From contig JAKSZP010010602.1 in assembly GCA_022478985.1 (NCBI GenBank), forward strand, positions 124,001 through 188,000: 64,000 nt of DNA, given 5' to 3'. The first letter of the stretch is position 1, and each line of letters opens with the position of its first letter. The notes beneath the pieces were generated by a model. The model was not told where the DNA came from and searched no databases. It saw only the letters and a program-made list of their open reading frames with translations. The DNA is from Massospora cicadina. Its lineage: Eukaryota; Entomophthoromycota; Entomophthoromycetes; Entomophthorales; Entomophthoraceae. The position numbers and the translations under genes were made by a program. Shown here piece after piece: positions 10,613 to 22,458 of this stretch.

Positions 10613-12198
10613 TTATTAAATAAAAATCATTGTATAATATGTGAGTATAAAATATATTATCTCATAAATAAACTAAAAATTATCAAACATGGTACAGTAT
10701 ACTTTATAATTTTTGAGAAAAGTAATAGGCTATTTTTCAAAAAAAATTTAAAAACTATATATAAGATTGAAAAAATATAAGATTTTAATGGTGATCTTTA
10801 TCATTTCTGTCAGGGTAAAGCCTGACATTAGAGGAATTCCTGGGATTTCAGATACAATTCTTTATATCAAGAGGATTTGTGCTGAAGTTAGATCAATTAT
10901 TTGCATATCAAATAATGATTGCAATGAGTTTTGTTCAGTTAATTGCTTAAATTACCCTAATTGCAATGATATTGAGTCAATTAATTGCACCAAAATGAAT
11001 TTACAATGAGACTGAGACAATTCCTACTGTTTTCAAAATCACATGCAAGGTGCAATCCCATAAGTTCAAAAGAATTATAGTGCTCCATTCAAATAATCAA
11101 TTAAGCTTAGAAAAGTCTAGGAAGTTGGACGGGATATAAAACTAGACTATTCAGATGGTTAGTCTTTGCAGTCAATAAAATATTATCATATACTAAACTT
11201 TTTAAATATATATGTTTATTATAACAGTTCCATATACCATATAGTTAACAAGCTATACAGTCTAACCAATTATTCTATAAAACCTATAAATATGGGTGCA
11301 GAAACACCTATACCAGAACAAATCCCTCTTCCATTACTTCCACATCCAAACATAGCTGGTGTACTAGCTTTAATAGGAATGGGAGTGGTTGAAGCAATCC
11401 TTCCTTCTTTAGGGTTAAACTGCCCAATTGCCCTTGCCATTCTCTACATGGTATATATTTCCCCTTTGTTATACTGGACCTTTAGCTCAGGGTTAGCAGG
11501 TTCACAGCTTGCTATGACAAACTGGGATAAAGTAGTATCAGTCCCTGACAATTTTAGTTGAGCATTCTCTATTATTTATTTAATTTGATAGGTTTAAAGT
11601 TATTAATAAATGCTTGTACTTAATATCCAAGCCTTGATACCTAAATTGTAATTATAGTCAATAAAAGAATTCAAGGTCAAAGATTTTTAGATTGAACATA
11701 ACATCTGTCAACTTCAAGCTGATTTGTTGAATATTTTAATCCTTATCTAAGCACCACTGAAATCAAATTAAACTGTCAGTTAAACAAATTTAGTATTGCA
11801 ATTATTTTGATGACACCCTCATCAATTGGATGACCACTCCTGGATATATTACAGATTTTATTGTGGTGGAGATGAATGCCAATTTGATATACATTAACCA
11901 ACAAATCAACCTAGGATTAAACCTTTAACATGCACTTTGCCAGTCTTTTAGGTTTGGAATTTGTAAAACTTATAATTAAAACATTCCTAGGATGGTAAAG
12001 TGGATCAAGAATGATTCAAGTCAGTTATAGTTTAATATTTTTAGGAGCCAATGAGGTTATCCACCTGAAGGATGAAATCAGGATATCAGGATTCAAACAG
12101 TTTTAGACAGGGTCATAAAGGCAAAGGAGCTTAATAGATAGGTTACACTGCTGCAATGGTTCACCATTGCTTTAATAGCTTACAGGCTAGCGGCATGC
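10613..12198. other. Unassigned sequence with two weak open frames
   Basis: A plus-strand frame at 11166-11561 (131 codons; from an inner Met at 11292 about 90 codons) has a proline-rich start, PIPEQIPLPLLPHP, and two hydrophobic stretches. It has no family I recognise and no flanking splice signals I trust. A shorter frame at 10767-11009 looks cysteine-rich because of an AATTGC repeat. Treat both as unproven. Confidence 0.35.
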
Positions 12199-12806
12199 AT
12201 GGACCTCGTGGGTGTAATGGTCAAGGCGTTGCCTGACTGCCACATTGCAATAATCTTGCCTAAGGCAATAATCGAGGCCAAGGGAAAGGGGTACAATAAC
12301 TACAATTTTTGTAAATGGCAATCTGACAAATCAGATGCCTCAAAATCAAAGCTAAATAGAAATTGTGAGGCTGATGGGGAAAGAAAGCCTCAAAAATAGT
12401 GCTCTGGCCAGCCAGAGGGTGCCAAACTGAATATTACTAAATGCGGTGATGAGGGAGTGGACCCTCAGGCATGAATTTCTAGCCAACCAGGTGTGGCCAA
12501 GTCTGATGTCCTAAAACATATCTGCAAGGATGAAAATCCTTGTAAGTGGTGCTCTGGCCAATCGGATGCCGCCAAGCCCCTGTTAGCAATATTGAGAAAT
12601 ACAGATGAATAGAATGGCCTGGGCTTCAAGAACAATTTGAAGCCAAATAATAAATGTGGAAATGTTTCCACAATTGTGAGGGTACCCAGTCCTAGTTCTG
12701 GAGCAGGTCTCAACAAGGAAATTGAGGGTCTAGATCCTCAGGTTATGCCTGTCATTAAGAAGATTCCCACAGACTCTGCGGAGAACAAGACCCACTCTTC
12801 TCCCTA
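12199..12806 (+). pseudogene. Decayed coding stretch with degenerate SGQ-SDAAK repeats
   Basis: One reading frame stays coherent from the ATG at 12199 to TAA at 12804-12806 apart from three internal stops (about 12397, 12472 and 12610). It repeats a short peptide theme: WQSDKSDASK, CSGQPEGAK, SSQPGVAKSD and WCSGQSDAAK, at irregular spacing. Codons are far more GC-rich than the flanks. AATAAA-like signals follow near 12865-12890. I do not recognise a family; a repeat-bearing secreted or surface protein is one possibility, a transposon gag another. Confidence 0.4.
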
Positions 12807-12944
12807 AGCTCAGTATAAATTTGAGCTGACAAAACTGTGTAAAGCAGTTTCATCTTCTATAATATCCTAATAAACTTAATAAAATCTAAAATAAATTTTT
12901 GAAATTAGAAATCAGTTTTATTGAGGCCTTAAGGGAAACTGCAC

Positions 12945-13650
12945 ATGGACCACAGCTCATACTTTGACAAGGCCATTGAATCTTTATATGCTCTTTCTGG
13001 GGGTCAGACCCTCTTGCTGAGTGCCAGTATAGTCCTGACTATGGCACAAACTTTCATAGTGAAGTGCTTCCCACATAGTCAGATTAGGGACATTTCCATA
13101 GCAGGATTATCCTGCCTGTGGGCTCTTACCTGGGCACTCTTGCCTAACTGCTTTGTGGCAGTGTTCAGAGACCCCATCTGTCACAGCGGGATGCACAAAT
13201 GATAACAAAGGAGCTGGTTGTGCTAAACTCAAGGTTGATGATAGTACCATTAATGAAATTCTGGAGACCATCTATGGCAAGAGTACTCTGATCATTGGGT
13301 GCAGTATCCATGTGCAGTATGCCAAGAAGTTGATGTTGAGCCAAGAATACTGCGCCCAGTTCTCATTGTGGGCTGATATCTGTAATTTGGACTAATTCAA
13401 GGATGATAAGTGTAAGACCTACACTGGCCTGCATGGCCCGGGAACCATTGTCCAACAGTGTAGCCACTTCAAACTGCTCCCCAACATTGTATCCACCAAC
13501 AGCATAGCCAACTCCCTCGATACTATCTGTTCTGACCCTGTCGCTTTATGCCAGCCTGCACTGATACCAAATGCCCCAAAACGAAGGGTCCTGATGGCCT
13601 CTACAACTGCAATATACTCTCCAATCTTTGTGAGGTGTTTTTGATGATAG
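12945..13650 (+). pseudogene. Decayed coding stretch, frame-shifted
   Basis: A frame from ATG 12945 (hydrophobic segment near LLLSASIVLTMAQTFIVKCF) stops at 13202. Coherent coding continues in another frame from about 13153 through one stop at 13393 to TGA near 13650. The second part includes CAKLKVDDSTINEI and IANSLDTICSDPVALC. GC content and codon use match 12199-12806, so the two may be parts of one gene or one element. Family not recognised. Confidence 0.35.
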
Positions 13651-13812
13651 ATATCATTGTAGAATGCCACAGTTGGAAATCCATTTGTTCTGCATCTCAG
13701 AACTTTAGCCAGCATGTCAGCATATGAAAATCAATTCCCCCAATCCTCCTTCCACTTCCAGCGGTGGCAGCGCATATGGTGTAACAATCATTAATTTTTT
13801 ATCCTTAGCCTC

Positions 13813-14766
13813 TGTCAGAATTTTAGATGACCACAAAATCCAACCTTTTAACTGATTAATAGATTTGACAATTAAGTTATAATCATATAGGATTGGCAAC
13901 AGCAGCTGATTGATGGGATTATTGTTGGACATCATCCCTGATTATATTTGAGGCTGCCGACTAATGAATTATCATTGGACATCATCCCTGATGATATTTG
14001 AGGCTGCTGACTGATAAGATTGTTGTTGGGCATCATCCCTGACGAAATCAAGCAATAATTCGATATGAGAAAAACACACAATAGTCGAATTGATGGTAAT
14101 TGCTCAGAGTGGAACAGATTGTAGTCATCAAAAACTACCAAAAAAATCAAATGATGGAGGAAGAGTAGAATTGTCATTTTGCTAAAACAATTAGTTTTGA
14201 GTCCTAATTCCAATTGTTTGGTCGCCAAATATCTGAGGATTATGCTGCCTAAGAAACTCAAGGCAACGGTACCTGATGAGATTTGGTGCTTAACACTTGA
14301 GGGTCAAACCAGTATAGGAGCACAAATAATTCCCAGAGGTCAGCTGAAAAGTTGTGTGCAATTATAACTATAAAAACCCCAGATTATTCCCTAATAAAAA
14401 CAGATTCAAACTTGATGATAACTTAGTTGTTTTAACATTGGTTGCTTTAACATTACTCTTAAGATAAGAGTGCAAGGATCAGATATCTTTAGGTCATTAC
14501 TATCAGATCTCCACTTGACTCTACATGAAGAGAATAGGGAAAGTGTTCCCTACCAGTACCAGAATATCTTCAAGACAAAGAAGCACCAGTTTATCATTGG
14601 ACTTTTCACTCAACGTGGCTTTTGGGGATTCAACTCTAATAGTCTTCATACTATTATTGCCCCAGTTACTCAATTTGAATCAAATAATCAATGCAAGGAT
14701 CCATGAACCTGTGCAGTTGAAATCTAGGGCAGAAGCGAGGAACCATCCAAACCCAAGACTTTAACA
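13813..14766 (+). repeat. 5' LTR of B1
   Basis: 954 bp, begins TGTCAGAATTTTAG and ends ACTTTAACA. It holds 2.5 units of a roughly 51 bp repeat (GACATCATCCCTGATGATAT... GAGGCTGCTGACT) where the 3' LTR has 1.5. TATAAAAACCCC at 14369 and AATAAA at 14393 are the likely promoter and polyadenylation signals. The last 600 bp are almost identical to the 3' LTR while the first 350 bp are clearly diverged. Confidence 0.9.
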
Positions 14767-14785
14767 TTGGTGCTCACTACAGAGG
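14767..14785 (+). promoter_or_regulatory. Primer-binding site of B1
   Basis: TTGGTGCTCACTACAGAGG directly after the LTR. The same site is found at 17155 (C), 51405 (B2, one change) and, inverted, 59058-59076 (E). It is complementary to a tRNA ending AGTGAGC-A-CCA; tRNA identity not assigned. Confidence 0.8.
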
Positions 14786-14789
14786 TAGT

Positions 14790-16290
14790 TGAGTTGTCAA
14801 AAAGCCAATTTAATGATGTCTTATAAGGGAGAGCTTTGGAAGCTCTGGGTGGGACTACAGGCCATCAATCAAATTGTGTTCACTTGGCATCTCAAGCTGA
14901 TGTTAGTATCTTAGAGAAGTGTATGATCAAGGCGGAAGAGATTCTTGAATAACTAGGAATAGTGAATAATAACCTGTATGGGAAAGTTGCCTCTTTAAAA
15001 GTGTAAAGAAAGTGAACTCATTAAAGAAGTTTTATTCCAAAAAATCAAATAGGAAGTGGATTGAGAACGCATCCAGCAGCTTCATGAGAGATGGCAAAAA
15101 TGATCAAGCATATTGAGGAATTGGAAAAACACAAATGTGAGTGTGAACAATTTGAGGAAAATGAGGCCAAAGAAAAGGCATGCAAAACGCTAATTGGAAA
15201 GACCTCTCCACCCTGAAATATGCCTAAACCATTCATTGGTGTGTCAGAAATGACTCCCAAAGCCACTCCTATGGCTTCTCGAGTAGCTGGACCAGGATCT
15301 TCTATAAGCGGAGCAACCAAGGAAGTTCAAAATATGCCAAAAATGCCCACATTTCACTGAGATAATGCCCTGGCATTTTTCACCTATTTGAGATGACCAT
15401 GTTCAGCTATGCAGACTGTCAAAAAACGGTGATTGTAATGAACTGCCTTAGCACTGACTGTCAAAATCTGGTGCTACCTCACCTCAATGGGGACAATTGG
15501 TTATACGTGGAAGCAAAAGCATCCATTATGTTGGAGTTTGGAAGCCCTACTTGGATGACAAAGTGTAAACAAGAGTTCATAGGTATCCAATTCTGCAAAG
15601 ATGAGACCCTGGCTAGTTTTGCTGACCAGTTTTACCAAGAAGCCTAGATTTTGCCAGGATTAAATGTGTTGTCTGGCTTTGATGCACGCATAGCCATGCA
15701 GTCAGCACTTTGTCCCTACTAAGAATTGCATCAGATTATGTTGGTGGCGCTAGCGACTCAAACAACAACCTCTCAGATAGTGGACCATCTGAAGATGCTT
15801 GGAGCCATGTTTGATGCTCCCAGTCGCACTTTTAAAATAATTTAAAAAAGGCTTAAAATATTGTCAAATTTTCTGAACTATTAAAAAAATCTGAGAGTTG
15901 AATTGTGATGGGAAGTAAACCCAAAGTTCAAAAACGAGTGGACAAATTACCAATCTGCTGTTTCCAATGCGGGATGTCAGGCCATGTAATTTACCAGTGT
16001 CAGTAAAGAGAGCCAAAGTATCAGATTTATCTCATTCAAACTCAAGAAACTGGTTCAGATTTGGGAAAAGGACCAGCAGTCTAAATCAGGGACATTTTAG
16101 TACTGCTGATAAACCTGTCCTGCCTGATATAATGAATGAGAAAATTGATATCTCTGACCTATTCGTGGACAATGACTTACCATATCCGCTCCATCATGAA
16201 GTTAACTTGAATGTTAGTGTGATAACTCAAGCCAAAGCAAAGGGGATAGATCCCAAAATTGTTAATGAGGTCACTCGACTCTATGGTTAA
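14790..16290 (+). pseudogene. B1 gag (capsid and zinc knuckle), decayed
   Basis: Gag-like coding is broken by stops and shifts. The longest clean part, 15393-15647, contains QEFIGIQFCKDETLASFADQ, which aligns with the gag segments of C (17560-17640) and E (58580-58660). A CCHC knuckle CFQCGMSGHVIYQC lies at 15959-16000. After it, 15967-16290 reads as the gag/protease linker up to the point where element C is inserted (16316). Gag packages the element RNA into virus-like particles. Confidence 0.8.
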
Positions 16291-16315
16291 CAGATAGCAG
16301 AGAAAGTTAGATCCA

Positions 16316-17152
16316 TGTTGGACATTCTCTTTCTTGACTTCAAGAAAAGATTGTTGGAAGTATTAGGGCTCTCGAATCTGCCAATATGATTGGCCCATCA
16401 CCTGCCCAATTTATAGATAATATCATGGATATCAATGATAGGAGTACCCACAGCGAAAAGACCTTAGTGGATTCTCAGTGGGATCCTAATAACTGGAATA
16501 ATATGATTTGCCATAAGAATCAGCTTAAAAAAGTAAATACTAACTATAGGATTACTCCAACTCTTTGGTCAAATCCAAGGAGTATAATGTCATGTGGATT
16601 GGAACCTCCACAAAGCAAGAGGATATTACCTGTCAATGATTAGATGCGAGTTAACCAATCATTATCATCTGAGTCTAACCAACGCTAAGGTGCAAAGATT
16701 TATTTGAGGATGATAGGGTAACAATTAGCCAATCATTACCATCCAAGTCTGTCCATCGCTGAGTTACCCAATCATTACCAGTCAAGTCTGACCACCGCTG
16801 AGGTGAAAAGATTTTACTTGCTGGTGATTGGATACAATTCATCCAATTGTTACCGCACAGGTTGGTTTTGCCTCAAAAATTTTCATCTTCAATCTTATAG
16901 GCCAAAAACCTATATTCCCTAATTTAGACAACTGAGCTTTGCATTCTTTTACCTCAAATATTGATGGTCTCAAAGATTGAACTAGTTTAAATAGGAAAAG
17001 CTAGTATTGACAAGGGGGCCTTTCTTGGTTTTGCCGCGCTTATTATAATAAAAAACATAAAAATTATAAAAAGTTATTATTTTATACTTTTATTAAAAAG
17101 TAAGTTTCTCACTCTGAGAAATTAATTGTGGCCTTTATTAGCGGATCCCACA
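16316..17152 (+). repeat. 5' LTR of C
   Basis: 837 bp, TGTTGGACATT... ending GGATCCCACA. Contains three loosely repeated blocks around AATCATTACCATCCAAGTCT (16651-16700, 16727-16771, 16772-16804). It also has a plus-strand open frame at 16386-16643 with the phrase KTLVDSQWDPNNW, shared with LTR D. Confidence 0.88.
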
Positions 17153-17154
17153 AT

Positions 17155-17173
17155 TTGGTGCTCACTACAGGGG
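17155..17173 (+). promoter_or_regulatory. Primer-binding site of C
   Basis: TTGGTGCTCACTACAGGGG two bases after the LTR; identical to that of element E and nearly so to B1 and B2. Confidence 0.8.
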
Positions 17174-17208
17174 TCAAGCCCCTGAATACTTCAATAAGTA
17201 TTAACAAA

Positions 17209-17958
17209 ATGGATACTGACAATGTGAGCAGTTCTCCCAACTTGTGAATAGTTGCTCTTGAGAAGCAACTGGCCAGCTCTTTCTCTCATCTTAAAAAATT
17301 AGAACAGTGGCCATTCAAATTACCACTGAAGGAAAGGTACACTCCAGGTGAAGGGAGTGTTGCCTCCTTCCTGTACGTTTATGAAGCTGTGATGGATGGC
17401 GCTACTGACAAACAGAAAGTTCAGTACATCCTCCCCTGTTTAAGCTGAAAAGCCCAAGAGCTGATCGTCCCTCATTTGGATCCTCAGCACACCTGGCCAG
17501 AGGTCAGGAAGGCCCTCTTGGCTGAGTTTGGATCCGAGCAGAGTTTACAAAGGGAAAAACAGGCTTTCCTGAATATGAGTATTCAAGAAGGGGAATCAGT
17601 GGTTGCCTTTGCAGAACGATTTTATCTGAAAGCACAGATGTTGTTAACCTCAAAGATGTTGACTTTGGATGATGCTGTAGCTGCTGTTCTAACTGAAGTG
17701 ACATCTCACCTTCTTTTGGCGATGCACATCACCTTGGTTAAACGCTATTTCCATACCATTCAAGACATCAAGGAAGCGTTAATAGATGTCGCCGATTTCC
17801 ATGAGCCCAAAGTTCCACGTGGAGCAGTATCTTGCTCTCATGTTTTAACCATTGAGGATTCAAAGCCTAAGCCTCAGGCCTTAGCTATTGAAGACAAGAA
17901 GGGGCCCCTTCAGATAATGGGCCCTAAAAAGCAAAACTCCATAAAACCTGCAGCTTAA
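17209..17958 (+). pseudogene. C gag with two in-frame TGA stops
   Basis: A single frame runs from ATG 17209 to TAA 17956-17958 with two TGA stops (near 17245 and 17446); 17476-17958 alone is 160 open codons. Capsid-like features: the LLAEFGSEQSLQREKQAFL stretch and VVAFAERFYLKAQ, matching the FADxFYxEAQ segment of B1 gag. A conserved stretch DAVAAVLTEVTSHL follows. No zinc knuckle is seen, unlike B. Apart from the two stops, the frame is unusually well kept. Confidence 0.82.
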
Positions 17959-18486
17959 GTGCGACTTAAACTGGTCATTCCTCATCCATGCAAAGCGGAG
18001 AATCCCACGGTGGTTCCTCCTTCAGCTTGATCCATAGGTGTGCGCTTAAAGGGCATGTCCTCCAGGACTACTGGAGTTGAAAAAATGCCAGTTAAAGCAA
18101 AGCAAATTACCCCACCTCTCATGCCTGTCTCCCCCACTTCAATTGTAACCTTGCCCATGGTGGAAAATACCCCTGAGGCTGACTCTGAGGGGGTTACGAA
18201 AACATTGGGTATTATTTGTTGGGAGCTCCTGCGGAAGTGGAGGTCCCTGATTACCTAAACGCTGGGGGAGTAGACAAAGCCACCATACCTGAGGATACTT
18301 ACCTCTGTCAAGTTCTAGGGGAGCCCATTGAGGTTGATACTGCCAGTGACGCTGATGAGGTGTTGTCTCACATTATTCGCCATATCCAGCATGGCCATAC
18401 CATGCAATCCATCCATCCAAGAAAATTACCCTGAGACCGCGTGAAAATTAGCCTCCAACCTCCATCTTAAGGAGGTCCTAGCACTA

Positions 18487-19004
18487 TTGCCCACTTCTGG
18501 GGGGATACTTACAAAGGTCAAAGTGGCTATCCATAAAGTTTGGGTGATGGCCATCCTAGATACAGGCTCCTCAGTGAACATCATTTCTTCCAAGTTGATG
18601 AAAAAGATCCAACTTGCACCTGACTTGAGTACAACCAAGACTTTGGAACCGCCGGTCCTAATAACACCCATGCACTAGGTGCTTACTCATCCCTTCCCAT
18701 TTGTGTTGGGAAGCTTATTCTATCAGCCCCCACAGTGGCTTTGGATAATAATGATTATTATTTGCTTATAGGTACTCAGTTCATGATCAAGTATGAAGGC
18801 ATTATCAATCTGAAGCTAGGGACCCTATCTTTACTGAACTACAACGTTCCATTAGTTTTATCCAGCAAAGAACACCCCTCTTCCGCTTTGCCTTATGTCA
18901 CCTCTGGGCACAACACTAAGAAATCACTCGATTCAGTGGAGGCTAGCAAAGGTATTCCAAATTTTCTGGCAGATGAGGAGGTGAGTAAACCAGGAGAACT
19001 ATAA
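18487..19004 (+). pseudogene. C aspartic protease region, frame-shifted
   Basis: VWVMAILDTGSSVNIISSKL is the retroviral-type aspartic protease active-site segment (DTGSS, catalytic Asp kept). After a stop near 18676 and a frame change, NNDYYLLIGTQFMIKYEGII (18741-18800) is the C-terminal half of the fold (hydrophobic-G motif). It would cleave the Gag-Pol precursor. Dead through the stop and frameshift. Confidence 0.8.
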
Positions 19005-19261
19005 GTGGATGCCACGAAAATCTCATCCCAAAACCCCTCCAAACTCTTAAGTAAGACAACTCTAAAGGAAAAGTCCAGGCTCTTAAAGTACAGCCTAACT
19101 AAGAGAATCCTACTTTAAAACCTGCGGAGGCAACTGTTTCTCGTCCCAAAGCTCAAAAGAATCACTCTTCCAAGGATGCTACCCCTTGCAAACCTCAGTC
19201 TAAATCTTCATGCACTGAGGATGAAAAATTATATGCTGGAAAGTCTAGCCAACCAAAAACA

Positions 19262-19489
19262 GTGATTAACAAAGGCCAAGCTGCCAAAGAGCTCCAAGCT
19301 CCTCTACCTTCTTATCAAGTATTGGATAGGGTTTTATATCACTGCAATCGTACAACTCCCCAAAATGGTAAACTCAGATCAAATTGGGAGGGGCCCTATA
19401 CCATCATACATAAGAGAGGAGATAAGTATTCCATAAAGTCTTTGGCTACAAGAATTATCCTAATCCAGGTACATGGCCACAACCTTTGA
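19262..19489 (+). pseudogene. C integrase C-terminal (GPY/F) fragment
   Basis: LRSNWEGPYTIIHKRGDKYS is the GPY/F module at the end of gypsy integrases. It lies directly after protease-type sequence and decayed linker, so RT, RNase H and the integrase catalytic core were deleted before or during the element's last move. Ends 35 bp before the 3' LTR. Confidence 0.78.
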
Positions 19490-19510
19490 CCCTACACCCC
19501 TTCCAACATT

Positions 19511-19523
19511 CTTGAGGGGGCAA
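19511..19523 (+). promoter_or_regulatory. Polypurine tract of C
   Basis: CTTGAGGGGGCAA immediately before the 3' LTR; primes plus-strand synthesis in LTR elements. Confidence 0.65.
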
Positions 19524-20359
19524 TGTTGGACATTATCTTTCTTGACTTCAGAAAAGAATGTTGGAAGTATTAGGGCTCTCAAATCTGCCAATATGATTGG
19601 CCCATCACCTGCCCAATTTATAGATAATATCATGGATATTAATGATAGGAGTACCCACAGCGAAAAGACCTTAGTGGATTCTCGGTGGAATCCTAATAAC
19701 CGGAATAATATGATTTGCCATAAGAATCAGCTTAAAAAAGTAAATACTAACTATAGGATTACTCCAACTCTTTGGTCGAATCCAAGGAGTATAATGTTGC
19801 GCGGATTAGAACCTCCACAAGGCAAGAGGATATTACCCGTTAATAATTAGATACAAGTTAATCAATCATTATCATCTGAGTCTAACCAACGCCAAGGTGC
19901 AAAGATTTTACTTGAGGATGATAGGGGTAACAATTAGCCAATAATTACCATCCAAGTCTGTCCATCGCTGAGTTACCCAATCATTACCAGTCAAGTCTGA
20001 CCACCGCTGAGGTGAAAAGATTTTACTTGCTGGTGATTGGATACAATTCATCCAATTGTTACCGCACAGGTTAGTTTTGCCTCAAAAATTTTCATCTTCA
20101 ATCTTATAGGCCAAAAACCTATATTCCCTAATTTAGACAAATGAGCTTTGCATTCTTTTACCTCAAATATCGATGGTCTCAAAAATTGAACTAGTTTAAA
20201 TAGGAAAAGCTAGTATTGTCAAGGGGCCTTTCTTGTTTTTCCGCGCTTATTAAAATAAAAAACATAAAAATTATAAAAAGTTATTATTTTATACTTTTAT
20301 TAAAAATTAAGTTTATCACTCTGAGAAATTAGTTGTGGCCTCCATTAGTGGATCCCACA
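19524..20359 (+). repeat. 3' LTR of C
   Basis: Direct repeat of 16316-17152 with a few percent difference, much of it CG/TG/CA exchange. Its open frame at 19473-19850 keeps the KTLVDSRWNPNN phrase. Confidence 0.88.
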
Positions 20360-20395
20360 ATCTGCCAAGAGCCCTAAGACTTAATTAAAACAAAG

Positions 20396-20990
20396 TTGGC
20401 TGAGGCAAATGTTTCTTTACCTATCAACGTAATTAAGGAGTCATTCCCTGATTTATCCACTCAGATAATCCACACACTTGATTTGGCAAATAAGGCCACT
20501 ATCCATTTAGTAAATACTTTATTGCAGTACTCAGAGTGTACCTATGTCAATATTCTAGTCAATAGGATAAGAGTACAAGCCATAATTAATAGTGGAGCAC
20601 CAATCAACATTGTTTTCAACAAATTTATGAAATGTATGAAGATCTCACCGGATTAGGAGCATTGAAAAGAGTATGGATTGGCTGGAACAGACGTTACCAT
20701 CTCATGTGGAGCCTACAGTGCGCTACCACTTTGGTTTGGATTGCTGATGGCGTCAGCTCCTGTCATAGTGCTGGCCAATCCAAACTATGATATTTATCAG
20801 GATGTAGTTCTTGAGAAAGTATGGGGTGAAATGTGATTTCAAAGAAAACACTCTGATGATATTGGGGCAGATGTTAATTTGGTGTACCAGTGTAAGGGAC
20901 AAATACCGCTGAAAAAGAGGAATAATTTTGTCAATTTAATTTATAGTGATGGTATTATACCCATTCTCTATAAACTAGTCAGATGAAAAT
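20396..20990 (+). pseudogene. B1 aspartic protease region
   Basis: Continues B1 after element C. RIRVQAIINSGAPINIVFNK is the protease active-site segment in which the catalytic Asp is Asn; B2 has Asp there but Glu for the Gly (IDSEAP). A stop follows at 20654-20656, then decayed sequence parallel to B2 53260-53570. Confidence 0.75.
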
Positions 20991-20998
20991 GGAAATCA

Positions 20999-22456
20999 AT
21001 GACGATGGAAATTATGGAGAATTGTGGTATACCTCTAATGACAAACACAGCAAACACTATTCCACTGGAGGCTCAAATCATAGTTAACACCAGGTTTATG
21101 ATGGAACTTCCAGAACAGCCATATGGGGAAATCATCAATCCCTGGGAAAAATTGAGGGTCAAACCATGGGTTGTGCCAGTGATCTTAATGCCAGGTCACA
21201 AAGAGATACGAGTACTAGTAGCCAATATGTGATAAAAGCCAATAAAAATTGAAAAAAATCAGATCATTGCATTTCGCACTTGCTCCCAATGGTGGAATTA
21301 TACGCTTTTTATGAATTTGGATCATTTTGTGAAATAGGATTGCTAGTGGAAGTTACTGAAAGTGTCAACATATTAGTGGATTGTGAGCAGCTAGTCGATC
21401 TGACTGAGAATCTGCAGGAGGATGTGCTCCAATTTTTTGAAAAATACTGGGAGATGTTTGCTCATAACAATCATAACTTAGGATGTGCAATAATGTACTT
21501 CACAAAGTTGATACTGGGGAATATCCACTGATAGGAATAAGACCTGTTTGTAGGTCAAGAGCAGCGGAAGCAGAGGTCAGCAACAAAATAAGCAAGTTAA
21601 TGGAACATGGGTTACTCACTCCAACATTGAGCCTATGGGTGAGTCCAATCTTTTTGGTAAAAAAGAAGGATGGATCAAATCAAGTAGTGATCAACTATCG
21701 CCAACTAAACAAAATCACTAAAAAAGACTCCTATCTGCTGCCCTGAATTGACAATGAACTTGATCGCCTGGGGGAGACAAAATACTTTTCTGCTATGGAC
21801 CTGATTTTGGGCTATTGGAAAATTGATTTGCCAAAAGAAGATCACGAAAAATGTGCAATAATTAACACACAAGGACTATACCAGCTGACCAGAACGCCCC
21901 AAGGATTATGCAATGCGCTGGTGACTTTTCAGCATGCTATGGGCTCAATACTTAGTAACCTGAAGCTATCCTGTGTGCTATTATAACTAGACGATATCAA
22001 CATCTTCAGCAGGACCTTTACAGATCATTTGGAACATCTGGAGGAAGCTTTCAAGTGGTTGGCAATGGAAAATCTAAAAATTAAGCTAAGAAAATGCCAT
22101 TTTTTCAAAAAAGAGCTCAAATACTTAGGGTTTGTTATAAACTCTAGCAGATTACAACTGCAACCCATGAAAATAGAAGCTATAAAGCGGATGTCAATCC
22201 TGAAAAGTGTTCAAGATATTCAAGTCTTTTTGGGAATGGTTGGGTACTATTGCTGATTCATCAAAGACTTCACTGGAATTGCTAAACCTTTATTTCACCT
22301 ACTCAAGGATCCAAAAAAGGGATTTGTGTGGAACGCAGAGGCCCAGAAGTCATTTGATAAGCTCCAAAAATATCTCCTGAGCAGACCAGTGTTGAAATAT
22401 CAGAATTTTTTTGGGTTTTCATAAATCAAGCGGATGCCTCATTGTTGGCAATTAAA
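20999..22456 (+). pseudogene. B1 reverse transcriptase
   Basis: The protease-RT linker (20999-21531) is followed by RT in one frame from 21483 to 22256 and beyond. Visible RT blocks: SPIFLVKKKDGSNQVVINYR, then TPQGLCNALVTFQHAM (primer-grip side), then LDDINIFSRTF. The Tyr of the YxDD box is replaced by a TAA stop (21984-21986). Other stops are TGA at 21744-21746, in LP-R-ID, and TGA at 22254-22256, where Arg is expected (CGA to TGA). The thumb/connection follows (FIKDFTGIAKPLFHLL). Enzyme role: RNA-templated DNA synthesis. Confidence 0.85.
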
Positions 22457-22458
22457 GC

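Larger units (their letters stand above)
16316..20359 (+). mobile_element. Gypsy element C, internally deleted, inserted in B1
   Basis: LTRs 16316-17152 and 19524-20359 are nearly identical. The B1 sequence on either side joins cleanly when compared with B2 near 52940-52980. Flanking 5-mers ATCCA (16311-16315) and ATCTG (20360-20364) fit one target duplication with two later changes. The internal part is only 2.4 kb: gag, protease and the end of integrase are present, but RT, RNase H and the integrase core are missing, so it depended on another element. Confidence 0.88.

Noticed and set aside
10767..11009. Cysteine-rich small protein, effector-like
   Set aside because: The cysteines come from a repeated AATTGC DNA phrase; no signal peptide or conserved spacing.
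14470..14764. Overlapping plus-strand frames conserved at 26019-26313
   Set aside because: Conserved only because both lie in the B1 LTR pair; no protein motif, and the B2 LTR does not keep the frame.
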